A DNA stretch of 64,000 bases from Ephemerocybe angulata (taxonomy: Eukaryota; Basidiomycota; Agaricomycetes; Agaricales; Psathyrellaceae). Under the pieces are notes generated by a model. It saw only the letters and a list, made by a program, of their open reading frames with translations, was not told where the DNA came from and did no database searches. Shown here piece by piece: positions 35,683 through 46,626 of the stretch (positions within the stretch are counted from its first letter, which is position 1; every line of letters begins with the position of its first letter). A program made the position numbers and the translations under genes. The stretch spans positions 186,001 through 250,000 of the forward strand of contig JAACJK010000171.1 of assembly GCA_013368325.1 (NCBI GenBank). Direction: 5' to 3'.

Positions 35683-35710
35683 GGCGCGGGTTCGATTCCC
35701 GCCCGCGCCG
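35683..35710 (+). other. Isolated tRNA T-arm / B-box-like sequence
   Basis: GCGGGTTCGATTCCCGC forms a perfect 5-bp T stem with a TTCGATT loop and contains a canonical pol III B box (GGTTCGATTCC). It is followed by CCGCGCCG, which would suit a 3' acceptor strand plus discriminator. I find no convincing D arm, anticodon arm or matching 5' acceptor within 120 bp upstream; the best partner (GGCCCGG at about 35618) has one mismatch and no tRNA body follows it. Probably a tRNA remnant or a tRNA-derived repeat end. Confidence 0.35.
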
Positions 35711-36869
35711 TTTCTCATTTACTCAGACTCACGCAACTCAGGTCAGTAGTGCGGTCCACACTTGTGGATTCAGACGGACATCCTGCAGGGGGCAATGGGC
35801 GACCGATAAAAGATAGCAGACTCACCAGGGAGCTCGTTGCGCACAAGTTTGCACGGGACGCTGCGATCTGCGGATCTCATAAAACAGGGTCAAGCAGCAT
35901 GGCAAGCAAAACCCACACACCTCCTGATAAGCAGCGGCAACGAGGACGGAGGGCACAGCCCAAGGCTGGTCGGTCGATGCCCACCGACAGTCGACATCCG
36001 GCATGGAAACCGATGGTGACAGCGCCAAGCACCCCAGATACGATCCCCAGCACCCGGCGCATCGTGGTCGTCCTCGAACCCCAATGTATTCATCGTACCA
36101 AGCCAAAACACTAGAAAAGCTCCAAAAAAGTGAGAAAAAATCAAGGGTGGGTGATGGATGGGTAAAGGGGAACATGGGGTTTGGGGGAGCGAGATGGATG
36201 GAAATTGCGCACTCACCAGTTCCCTATTCTACTCCCGATCCTCTCCTGCTGCGATCCGTGCACACCAGGGCCCCATCCACCAGGAGATGGTGGTCGATAA
36301 GGGAGAAGGGATGGGTGCGGACGTCCCGAATATGAAACCCGCGGTGCGGGTCCCCGACCCAGAGCCCGTGTAAATCTACCTCGAGACACTACCCAAAACT
36401 ATCCAGGCACCCTCCAGCGCTACTGCATGCGCACACCCTATGCCCTACGCCCGCAGAGCCCAATCTACCCTGCCCTGCCCATTCCAGCTACAGAAAGAAA
36501 GATAGAAACAAGGAAACAAGGAGCTCGAGGCCATGCGCTCCTCCGTTTGTGCATATACCCTACCCAGACCGCATATACTCGGCTGCAGCGCGCAGGGGAT
36601 GCGGGGACGGGGCGGAGGGGGATATGGGGGCGGAGGGGAGTGACGGATAAGAGGAGACACGAGTTTGGATGGTGCGAAGGCAATTGTGAGCTCGACGACC
36701 TCGGATGTAAAGTGAGGTTCAGCCACCCCCCACGTGAGAGCCATGTCCGCTCGGCATCTCCCGGCCGGCAACCCCTCGTCCAATCAGGAGCGCCTTGCAT
36801 CATCGCCTCGAGGCAGAGAGAAAGAGAACCTCTAATTTCCAGCTAGACAAATAGATAGGCTGGTGTACA
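35711..36869. other. Intergenic, no supported gene
   Basis: Minus-strand frames near 36062-35877 are hydrophobic and could be an exon, but I find no start, splice chain or family. Confidence 0.35.
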
Positions 36870-37031
36870 ATGCCAGGCGATGCGTACGTGGACCAACGTT
36901 GGCGGGAATTCGTCGATAATGAGCTTGTGGGTCTTGTCGAAGCACCCACTGATCTTCGCACCTTCGCCAGGAATCTGCACAGCGCCAGCACGCTGCCAGG
37001 CTACTGTAACTATCTGAAAGAACGCGGATGA
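36870..37031 (+). CDS. Possible 53-aa small protein, unrecognised
   Basis: ATG 36870 to TGA 37029-37031. It begins MPGDAYVDQRWREFVDNELV and continues with a helical, charged sequence ending YCNYLKERG. Its composition looks more like real protein than most short frames nearby. No homologue comes to mind and it could be one exon of a longer gene. Weak call. Confidence 0.25.
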   Translation: MPGDAYVDQRWREFVDNELVGLVEAPTDLRTFARNLHSASTLPGYCNYLKERG

Positions 37032-37711
37032 TATGTGATCTCAGAGGCTCGAAGCACCCGAAGAAGAACACGAAAGGTACGTGGTGACGCACGGTTGTGC
37101 CCGAGGTGTGGTACCATATACTCCAGGGACGACGACTGACGAACTTCATAGATGAAAGCACACTCTATCCTCAACGGAGTACCCCTGTGTACCGAGAGCG
37201 AGAACTTCGTCGCAATGGTCCCGGGGAAACTGCATAGCGTCCTCCCTCGCTCAACCCGCGTAATTTACACTCGGAGACACGCTCGGACCCGACCGTCGCA
37301 CCTCCCCATACCCTCACGCAAAACCCAACTCATAAACGGTGTTAAGCCTAAACCATACACCCCACCAAAATACCCAGAAGCATCCTCTCTCGAAGGAGGC
37401 GTTTGAGAGGGTCATCTGCCCTTCCTTCTTTCTTCAAACCCCCAGAATCATACATCCAAAGAGCATTTCCACAATTCTCACAGCTCTCTACACAGTAGTG
37501 GATCACAGAGAACCGCGGAAAATAACGAAATGGTTCTTTCGCCCCTCCGACGAGCTTCGACCTCGGGGCCACCCCTCCGAGGTTTAGCCAAATACTCGTC
37601 GACCAGCAAGTAGTACCGCCTAAACCTATGCACGCAGGGCCCTCATTGCTTTCTTAAATAACCGCTCCTCCTCCTTCATTTTCACCCTCTCTTCATCCAC
37701 CTCTCTTCGCG
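37032..37711. other. Upstream region of CBM1-PEBP gene
   Basis: No gene is supported. TTAAATAA at 37654-37661 is a possible TATA element about 50 bp before the ATG. Confidence 0.4.
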
Positions 37712-39019
37712 ATGTCCAAAATCTCCATCGCCTTCGTCCTCCTGGCGGCCTCGCTCGTCCAGGCCGCTCAGCCTATGTACGGCCAATGTGGCGGCGCAGG
37801 GTACAGTCAGTGCCCATTCACTCCCTCATTCCTACATCTACACTTGCTTACCAGTTTCATTTACGCAGCGGGGGACACAACCTGCGTGTCCGGGGGAGTC
37901 TGCACCAAAGTGAACGACTTTTACTCGCAGTGCCTGTAAGTCATCCAAACAACCATCAATCGAGGTATTAAGCGCCCAACTTACCAAACCGCCTTTCCTC
38001 CTCTCCTCGCTCTACAGACCCGGTGCCGCGGCGCCAACGACTTCCACCACAACGACCACGACAACCACAACCACATCCACAACGCCGACGACCACCGTCA
38101 CGAGCGTGCCAGTCCCGTCAAAGACCCCCATCGCTGGAGCAGACGCCAGCACCGCCGACGTCGTTGCTGCCTTTAACCAATACAACGTACACACCCTTCC
38201 ATCTCTCAGGATAACACAATACTAAACATAGGCCTTCGAATAACAACGCACAGGTCACAACGCGCTTCGGCCTAACTTTCAACCCCTCCGCCATCCTCGG
38301 CGTGCGATTCTCAGCCCAATCACAGAGCTTCAAAGCCGGCCAAGACGTCGCTCGCAACAGTACGCATCCATCCCCCTTCCCCACCCGTCTTTCTTCCTCG
38401 ACTTTCCTAACGCCAAAAACCCCCATTTTTTTCAACTACAGTAACACTGAACACGCCTGAACTCTCACTGTGGGGCCTACAAGACCCCGGTCTGGGTCCA
38501 TTCGTCATCGTCATGGCGGACCCGGACGTCCCGACGCCCGCGAACCCCTCGTATAGCCCCGTGCGCCACTGGCTTGCGGGTAACTACTATGGCACACCGA
38601 CGAGCAACGTCCTTACGCCCTCTGGAACCGCCATTACACCCTACTTCCAGCCGACGCCCGGCGTGGGGTCGCCTGCTCACAGGTGCGTTTACGCCTCTTC
38701 TTCAAGTTGCTTTCCCTCCCTCCATTTCACGGGCCCTACTTCCTTGCCTCGCTTCCCTGGTATCTGTTTTGTGTTTTGTGTTATCTTGTTCTGCGACTTG
38801 AGAGACTCGGAAGAGCGATGATGAATGCTAATGGGACTTTCTTTTGAATCTTGGCGGTATAGGTACACGTACCTGCTGTACAAGCAGCCTGACAACTTTA
38901 ACCAGCAGCGCGTCGTCACCTCGCAGACGTCGATTGTGAACTGGAATGTTACGCAGTTTGCGGCGCAGACGGGGCTTGGGAACCCCATTGCGGGCACGTT
39001 CATGATGACCGTCATGTAA
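37712..39019 (+). CDS. Secreted CBM1-PEBP fusion protein, 277 aa
   Basis: Six exons are in frame: 37712-37805, 37869-37935, 38018-38186, 38254-38359, 38442-38682 and 38863-39019. Order: signal peptide (about 1-19, MSKISIAFVLLAASLVQAA), then a family 1 carbohydrate-binding module (PMYGQCGGAGYTGDTTC ... FYSQCL, four cysteines, three aromatics). A Thr-rich linker of about 20 residues follows, then a PEBP domain (phosphatidylethanolamine-binding protein / Tfs1 superfamily). The PEBP part shows VMADPDVPTPANP and VRHWLAGNYYG, equivalent to the DPDxP and H-W signatures, and ends YLLYKQPDN ... MMTVM. CBM1 binds crystalline cellulose, which places this PEBP on plant cell wall. Its activity there is unknown; it has no hydrolase domain. 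Confidence 0.9.
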
Positions 39020-39512
39020 GCGTCGTGTGGTAGGAGGATAGGAGGAAGCTTGGTACGAGTCATCGTAGTGTTGTTCGGGCTTTCGGGAGGATCAAGTTCC
39101 ACTATGTATGTATGTACTTTCTATGGTATGTTATTCTGGGTCACTGGTATTCGTTGACGGCAAGCAGCTCAGAGGAGGATTGGTTTCGTTGACATGTCCG
39201 TTCCTCACCTTCGGGATAGATGAGCAGTGTGCATGACTGGGAAACGGACTTTCGCGAAGTGAGGATTGTCGGTCTATTGCAATTATACGACTATTGGGGA
39301 GTATTATAATTATATGGGCCCGAGCAATCTGTATGAGGTTTGGTGGGCAAAAGGCCCGTTGGTATATGAGGGCTCGGGGGTGCGTCGGTGGGGTGTTAGT
39401 GAGCACATCCGAGACGCGAGCTGTGCCTACAACTAACAAAAAACTCGAGTCAGACCCACATCACCCTCAAATCATGAAGCAATATGAAACGCACCAAAGG
39501 TACAAACATCAC
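39020..39512. other. Convergent intergenic spacer
   Basis: 3' flank of the CBM1-PEBP gene (+) and of the CaaX peptide gene (-). No further gene is supported. Confidence 0.4.
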
Positions 39513-39674
39513 TCAAGCAACAACGCAGTATCCTCCACTGCCCTGCTTGTTAGTCTCCTGATCAACAGGGAGATCCTTCGTGAACACGACACAGTAGCCG
39601 CCGCTACCCTGCTTGTTGGTCTCGCCGTCCTGGGGAACCTCGGCGGGGAGTGCGATGGTGATGAAGGCGTCCAT
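39513..39674 (-). CDS. Pheromone precursor-like CaaX peptide, 53 aa
   Basis: The minus-strand frame starts MDAFITIALPAEVPQDGETN and ends GSGGYCVVA-stop. The C-terminal CVVA is a CaaX farnesylation box preceded by an aromatic, as in lipopeptide mating pheromones of mushrooms, whose precursors are also about 45-75 residues and often begin MDxF. The segment ETNKQGSGGYCVV is present twice (residues 18-30 and 40-52); only the second is at the C-terminus and can be prenylated. No STE3-type receptor lies in the window. The frame is open upstream, and a plus-one splice into a Gly-rich upstream segment (39700-39900, -) is possible, so it could instead be a last exon. Confidence 0.5.
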   Translation of the reverse strand: MDAFITIALPAEVPQDGETNKQGSGGYCVVFTKDLPVDQETNKQGSGGYCVVA

Positions 39675-40580
39675 TACTAGGATGAGGTGTGGGTATTTGA
39701 ACGAGTGGTCGTTAAAAGGAGGGTGGGTGGCTGGGAAAGGGACTTCTGGAGCTCAGGGAAACCACCCACATAGCTTGGCGGTCCACTCCCATTGCCTTCC
39801 GTTCCCCTGAGACCACCTCGATCCTGCCCTTCGCCGTCGCCGTACAAATCCGGCATGCCGCTGCCCGTGAAGCTCGACTGGTCAGGCCGTGCGCGAAAGG
39901 CTGTATGAATAAGGTTACTTAGTTAGTGCACATCGCCACAATGGCGCTCGGTTACTGACCATTTTAACCGCTGACATAGAACTCGCCCGCACCGCGACCA
40001 CCGTCCTCTCGCTCCACGAATCCCGGCGCAGACACGGCGCGTCACAGCGACAACCCTAGAATGGCCTCCTTCGTGCGGCTAGGGCGGCTTGCTGGACTCC
40101 GAAAGCCCGTTGCATTTGTTGAACACCTCTGATAACACAAGTAAGTAAGTCTATGATCGGCAAACGAGATAACAGTATCCACTTGTCGACCACGCCGACC
40201 AAACTTGTACGCATTTGTGCGAGGACTGGCACACGACAAACCGGCGAATTCGCAGACGATACACGCGGTCCAGGCTTCGTGAATAGAGTTGACAACAGGA
40301 GGATAGACTCAAGACAGAGGAGCTATGGATTTAGGTAAGCAATGGATGTTGGAGGGTAGAGGTTGTAGAGACTCACCGAGAATGGACTCTTAATGGAGAG
40401 AGAGGAGAGACGTATGGGCCTCACGTGCAGGGCGATTTAGAACTCCGTCACTGCATGTGACGGCTGAGCGCCTAATTCAAAATATTGTAACCGAATTGTC
40501 GACTTCCGATTCGCTTCGCATTCACATTCTCCTTCTCGCACTTCCTACCCCATTGTCCCTTCAGTTCCTGTTCCCACTTT
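39675..40580. other. Unassigned region with minus-strand open segments
   Basis: The minus-strand segments read SFTGSGMPDLYGDGEGQDRG (about 39870-39810) and ACIVCEFAGLSCASP (about 40260-40215). They may be exons of one unknown gene leading towards 39674, but I could not build a full model. Confidence 0.25.
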
Positions 40581-40584
40581 CTTC

Positions 40585-40894
40585 ATGGACACATTCACTC
40601 TTTTCTCGTCTCACACTAGCTATATCACATCCAGACTATCAAAATGGATTGACGCGGCATACATCAATCGACACCGCCTTCCCAAACGACATCACTTTCT
40701 CGCTCGCCCTATACGATCCTCACCCACCCCCGACGTACCCCTACCAACCAACTGGATTCCGGTCAGAATCTGGCAGCCAGAATGTCATCAACCGACGGTC
40801 GGTGCCGTTTTGGCTGTCTGACCTATGAGTCCGCTCATCACCTCTTCGTCGAATGCCCACATTTTGACGACATCCGTCTACCAAATTGAACTGC
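40585..40894 (+). pseudogene. Non-LTR retrotransposon relic, C-terminal end
   Basis: One frame reads ITSRLSKWIDAAYINRHRLP; a second, shifted frame continues CRFGCLTYESAHHLFVECPH. The Cys-Cys-His-Cys cluster with ESAHHLFVECP resembles the zinc-knuckle tail found after the reverse transcriptase of fungal LINE elements. The frame change and absence of an upstream polymerase domain mark it as a 5'-truncated, decayed copy. Confidence 0.45.
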
Positions 40895-43701
40895 CCCATC
40901 ACCCGGTTCTCTCAGGTCAATGCCGAATCGAAGGTAGAAAGAAAGTAAGAATTGCGAAGTGTCTAGAAAGGTTGTGACGAAGATAAGGGTGAGTAGTGCT
41001 ACAGGAAGAGAGATGAAATAAAGTCCACAGCCATCGAAGGGGCGTACCGGTTATAAGCTAATGATACAGATGGGTGGAAAGTGAAGAGCGAGGAGGGAAG
41101 ATGTCAATAAACATCATCGAAAGCGAGGGGAAAGAGTTCAGCGAGGTCGTGGATCATAAAAAGGTTTGCATCAAGCACCCCGTCATAAGAAAGCGAAAGT
41201 AATCGCTTTAGATCCGAATCGCACTTGTGCTCTGCCGACGGGAGCAGCAGGGCGTCTCCATGAGGAGGCGTTGGCGGTATTGGCCCTAACAGCAGGTGCC
41301 CGGTACTTCTGCTGAGCAGGTGCAGGTGCAGTGCCGGGTACATTCGTTGTTCTCGCCTCTCCCCTTATCGAGTGCCTGCGAGAACATCGTCAACGACGCA
41401 CAGAACACGCAAGAACGATGGGGAAGACTTACCGGCGCTAACGTGCCATCCTCGAGACTTCGCCGCTCACACCACCACAAACAGCGACAAGCACCCGTTC
41501 CTGCGCGACAGAAGCATCACACACGGACTCCTCGAACCATGCTGGCGTCAGCAACACCCAGGATCCAGAAACCACGATTAAGGTTGAGGCGCGTTCGTCG
41601 CTGTCGTCGATCTAGTCCAGTGCCCACGGTGTACTGGACCTGCCGGTGTCGCGGATGCCCATCCTCGCTCGCTGCCGCCGTCGAGCCCAGCACGCAGCAC
41701 GCAGAACCCCCAGGTAAGCGAGTCGCACGTCGCCGAGCTCGTGTTGGCACTAACGAACATCCTTTCCTCGTCATCCAGGGCCGCTCGCCGGAATGTTGTT
41801 CCTCGATCGCGGTCTTGAAGCGGCGGCGTATCGAGAATGTCGAAGAGGAGCGGGGTGCCTGGCGGATGACGTCCTTGTTTTGGTGTTCTTCGCGTCGTTG
41901 ACAATCATTGGCAGGGTTTTGTATGCGGGAGTCATCGACGTCGAGGTGCGTTCGCCGTTGTCGGCGTTTTGGCTCGGGCTTCAGGGTGTCGTCTAGCTGG
42001 TCGTCGTCATCCTCGTGCTCCAGGATGGGCAGGTACGCCGGTCGTCGCACAGTGCCGAACTCGTGTTGGCTGACGCACACTCTTTCGTCTCACAGGATGG
42101 GTCGTCGTTCGCGATGGTGAGGCCAAAACGTCGGAGAGTGCTGGAGGGTTGGAGGTCGGGCAGGCGGTAAGTCTCCGACGTTTCTGGTGCGTGCTGTGGA
42201 CGGTGCTCTGGCAGGGTGCTCGTTAGGGGGACTGCTTCGCGATGTCGGGCAAATAGCGATGTCCGAGGAAATTGGATGTTTTCGGGGACGAGAGCAAGCG
42301 GTTCCCTGCGGTGGGCACATCGACGCAGTTACAGTGTTGGACTATGTGGCGATATGTGGGCTTGTGACGGAGTGGTGGTGGCGAAGTCATCGAGAGAGTG
42401 CCCAATCGCTAGTTTGAAGGGCAGGCGTAATCGTGGCGGGGCAATTAGGGCTTGTTTGAGCTTCCGCCCCGCCATTGAGGGGGGTCACTGATCCTGGATG
42501 AGTGCCAGGGCAGCACTGAGTGTTGAGGGGATGCTGTGTGATCCATCGTGGTGGGGGCCGACAAAGGTCCAAGTGCCGCTGCGGGTGGATAGAGGGCCAT
42601 CCTCCCTCACAATCGAGTGGGCGCCGGAGTTAACGTTGGCGAGCGGTACGGGGGCACTGGAGGGGTATGGGGTTGGCCGGAGGGCGGGGCGTTGAGGCAG
42701 ATTAGCTCTCGGAGGGTGGTGCTGAGGCGTAGAGATGGAGGGGCGACGAGAACGGTGAGACGTCGATCACCGTTGAAGGTGCCGATGCGCCGCCCGTATT
42801 TTTGGCATGGAGATGAGAGCGCAACACTGCCGGCTCGTGTTAGCTTAGTGAGGGAGGGAGAGCCACCAAGGTGTACGCACCAGGGCGTTTAGAGCCACGT
42901 TAAAGTCATCGTGGTTGGAAAGAGAAAAGGATGTCGCCGCTGTCACTGTCCGCTTTCAGGTATGGCGTCCCACGGCCGGCTCTCCTCGTTTGGCTGGGAC
43001 GGCGTCGAGTCCTTCCCAGCGCCAGGTGAATCACGCTAAGTACTTTCAGAGGTAGCCTGAATAGTCCACCGTCCAGGCAGAGATCCTTTGTACTTGAAGG
43101 CCAAGTGCGGGGCCAAGCTCGTCGGCCCCTATCTCGGTGATGCCATCCGGCATCAGAGCTCTTCAAGTTCAATGACCTCGTTCTTGGACTTTGACCACCA
43201 TGTCGCGATCGACCAACTTCAAGGACGACGCTGAATGAATCTTAAGACTTGGTGACCCGTTTCCTCGTTGTGATAAGACGCCATGTACGCTAGGTATGGT
43301 ACGCGATCCCTCGTATCTTTGACGGGTGGGACAGCCTGCAATATAGCACAAGGTTGAAGGCGACGACCAATAGGTGAGTATCTCTTCTTTCTATCTCCCT
43401 TTCTGAATTTGCTCACCTTAACCTGGCACATTAGACTCGGTTCGATTTTGTTTCGATTTTGCCGCTCGAAGATGGAAGATGAAAGCTCCCTGGCCACTTC
43501 GCCCACAGACCCCCATTCCGCATGTTCTGATTGTTCATTTCGCTTCCAAACCGTTTCACGATCATTCATTCCTATGTAACTATAACATGACATGAGGTCC
43601 ATTGCCTCGTGTTGCCCGATATATCACAGGCACCTCCACCTGCCGCTCGAGACTATTCTCTTCCTCATTGTCCCCGTCCCCTTGTCTTTCGCCCATCCAC
43701 G
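40895..43701. other. Gene-poor GC-rich stretch
   Basis: Many overlapping Arg/Ser/Pro-rich frames occur on both strands (for example 41296-41901 + and 42080-41517 -), none with a domain. CTCGTGTTGGC recurs at about 41741 and 42060. CCCCTATCTCGGTGATG at 43125 resembles CCCCTATCCCGGTGATG at 49328. I take this as degenerate repeat sequence. Confidence 0.4.
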
Positions 43702-46626
43702 ATGGCGGCCGGAAGTTGCACGATCCCTGGAAATCCAGACATCGCTGGCGTCGGCGTTCGCATTGCTATCTACGTCCAAACCCTCCTGTGCTTTTTTCCG
43801 GCTTTTTGGGCGCTCTTCGACGGGAAGGTTTCGCAGGGCGAATTGGATGCCGCTGAGAATCAGGCCACGACAAACCTCGTCCTCGCTTTCGCAATCCTCA
43901 TCTCCTCCATCGTCCAGGCTCAAACACTCGGCTTAACGAACTACCACGCCAGCATCGTCCTCAATATGTCCTGGCTGAACAATACCAACACGTTCATCTA
44001 CTTCCTTCTTTATATCCAACACAAGAGCCAAGCAGGCGTTCAGGGGCGGGTTGCGCCTACCTGGCGTGCCTGGGTCCAGCATATCCGGGAATTGGCCGTC
44101 TCTATCCTTCACCGTGGTGAGTACCGAATCGAAGATCTTCTCATTTCGATGGTGCTAACTCACCGACGACAGGTCCCCCAAGCTCAAGCCCGACAGATGT
44201 TGGCTCAAGCGCCGAACTCGGTCAGATGAAAGGCGCAGATGCTACCTCGATTCCGAGTGGTGCCGAGCGAACTCAGACCGGTGAGTCGCGACTTTGCTTC
44301 GTAAATCGTTGTGAATACTCACGACAGATGCAGAAGATCTGCAGGGCCATGACGACTATGCACGCGCCGGCGCGAAGCTTCTCGTCAAGCGCTTCGTTCT
44401 GCTCTTGGGGTCGTTACACCTCAGCCTCATGGCCGGGCTGGGGCTGTGGCTTTGGAGCAACATTCGGACGTTCGGAGCAGGGCAGGATGCTGCGAACGAC
44501 TGTGCAGCCAAGCACGCGCTCCTCGCTATCTTGGGAAAGCATGTCCCGTTTGCCTCAGAGGCACTCCGGATTGTCTCGTTGGCTATCTACGCGATATTTC
44601 TCGTCCCCGGAGCTAACCTCCTTCTCCCGATTGTCGTGTTCCTTGGGTTTTATCATCTTCACCAAGTCGTCCCAATTCCAAAGGTCGCAGGCTCTGGAAG
44701 GACACCCGACTCCTATATTCACCGTTCAAGGTTCTGGTTCTGGATTCGGCGTGCCTCCAACACCATCGTGCAGCGTTGGGCCATCCTTCCACCATGTATC
44801 GGTCTACTATTCCTGTTAGCCATCAACGTCGTCTTCATCATCGATATTGAGCTTGCGCTGAAGCAAAATGCAGGCCTCCAGGGAGGGAACGAAGCCGAGT
44901 GGGGATTCGGTCAGATTCTGGCGATGCTCTTGTTGTTCATGCCTCTCCGCGATCTCGCCGAAACGATTCTCGCTCGCAGAATGAAGCAGCGACAGAAGGA
45001 CTTGGATATGGGTCTTGGGGGTGCTATCAAAGCAAAAGATTCTACCATGGTCCAGGCAATGATTACGAGAGGGGCGAGTCCAAATGCAAAGGTTGAGGGT
45101 ATGTCAATCCATGATTAATGTTTAACTTTAGCCGGTAACTGATCAATGCATATAGGGGATATATCTGCAATGCGCGTGGCTTGCAATCATGAAGATCTGA
45201 ACGTCATCAGAATCCTCTTAGAAGCAGGAGCAGATCCAAACATTGAAGGTAGGCTCTAATGAGTGTGGCCGGCGCGTGCACTCACCATAATATATATAGA
45301 TGGCAATAGGAGAGATCCCTATAAAATTGACACTGATAATAAAGATTGTCTTCGACTTCTCAATCAAGTCGAGAACGGGTCTCTAGGTCTGTCAACTTTC
45401 AAGTAGCAGAATAGCAGATACATGACACTCATATTCATCTATAGATACAGTAAAAGCACTCGTCCAGGCAGCAAGAAATGGATATGGAGCTGCAGTCAAG
45501 ATCGTTCTTGGGTTTCTGGAAATTAAGCTTGGCGAAAAAGAGGTATGTACTAAAGCCTGCCCCAATACGAATCGAAAACCAAATTGTTTTCAAGAGTTTC
45601 CTTGGGGCTCTCTCCGGGACCGGAATCAATGTCAATGCCGGAAACACCGACGGGATAGCCTCACCTGCCGCGGCAGTCACCAAGGCCCAGGAATTTGAAA
45701 CTGTCATCTTGAAGCTCCTTCTCGCCGTGCCTGGGATCGACGTCAATGCTCCAGGCAACTATGGGAGGACATCTTTGAGTTTTGCAGCCGAGAAGGGCCA
45801 CAAAGCTGTTGTCAAGCTCCTTCTCGCTGCGCCTGGGATCAACGTCAACGCGGCAGACACCAGTGGGCAGACACCCTTGAGTTTTGGGGCCGAGAAAGGC
45901 CACGAAGCAGTTGTCGAGCTCCTTCTCGCCGCGCCTGGGATCGCCGTCAATGTGCCAGACACCAATGGGCGGACACCCTTGAGGCTTGCAGCTGAGTGGG
46001 GCCATGAAGCTGTTGTCAAGCTCCTTCTCGCCGCGCCTGGAATCGACGTCAACGCGCCAGACACCAGAGGGCAGACACCCATGAGTTGGGCAGCCAGGAA
46101 CGGCCGGGAAGCTGTTGTCAAGCTCCTCCTCGCCGCACCTGGGATCGACGTCAATGTGCCAAACACCAATGGGCGGACACCCTTGAGTTATGTGGCCAGT
46201 AACGGCCACGAAGCTATTGTCAAGCTCCTTCTCGCCGCGCCTGGGATTGACGTCAATGCGCCAGGCACCGATGGGTGGACCCCCTTGATAATTGCGACCT
46301 GGTGGGGCCACAAAGCTGTTGTCAAGCTCCTTCTCGCCGCGCCTGTGATCGACGTCAATGCGGCGGACACCAGTGGGTGGACGGCCTTGACTTGGGCGGT
46401 CTTTATAGGCAAAGAAGCTATTGTCCAGGACCTCTGCGCAGTTCCCGAAATTATCGTCGAAGTGGCTGACGTCAAGCGGCGGCTTGAAAATCCACCTAAA
46501 GGCTGGCAGTGGGGGTATCCTGCGTCGAAGGATGAGCAGGAGAAGTGTGTTCGGATATTGGAAGGGTTTGTGGAGTCGAAAGGCGGCGGGGCCCAGGATG
46601 GATCAGAAGGACCTAGTGAAGGATGA
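43702..46626 (+). CDS. Multi-pass membrane protein with ankyrin-repeat tail
   Basis: Seven exons are in frame: 43702-44116, 44173-44280, 44328-45098, 45156-45248, 45300-45386, 45445-45542 and 45595-46626, giving 867 residues. Hydrophobic segments lie near 17-39, 57-78, 83-105, 196-217, 253-287 (two), 325-347 and 366-389. Degenerate ankyrin-like units follow from about residue 405. Then come seven 34-residue ankyrin repeats encoded by an exact 102-bp period (45748-46461), and a charged tail. The second helix, AVVKLLLAAPGIDVN, is almost invariant between repeats, while residues in the loop and first helix vary. Ankyrin repeats bind protein ligands. I do not recognise the membrane part as a known channel or transporter; a sensor or receptor-like role is inference. 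Confidence 0.85.
45748..46461 (+). repeat. Seven tandem 102-bp ankyrin-encoding repeats
   Basis: Units begin at 45748, 45850, 45952, 46054, 46156, 46258 and 46360. They are near-identical at the DNA level over the second-helix half and differ mainly at codons 3, 5, 7 and 10-16 of each unit. The exact period favours unequal crossing-over or gene conversion within the array. Confidence 0.9.

Noticed and set aside
35594..35710. Complete intron-containing tRNA gene
   Set aside because: Only the T arm and B box are convincing; no D arm, anticodon stem or matching acceptor strand could be placed.
41296..42120. Long Arg/Ser-rich frames on both strands
   Set aside because: They overlap each other, have repeat-like composition and show no motif or splice chain.
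39675..43701. STE3-type pheromone receptor next to the CaaX peptide
   Set aside because: No seven-helix protein with STE3 motifs could be assembled; the membrane protein at 43.7 kb has a different layout and ankyrin repeats.
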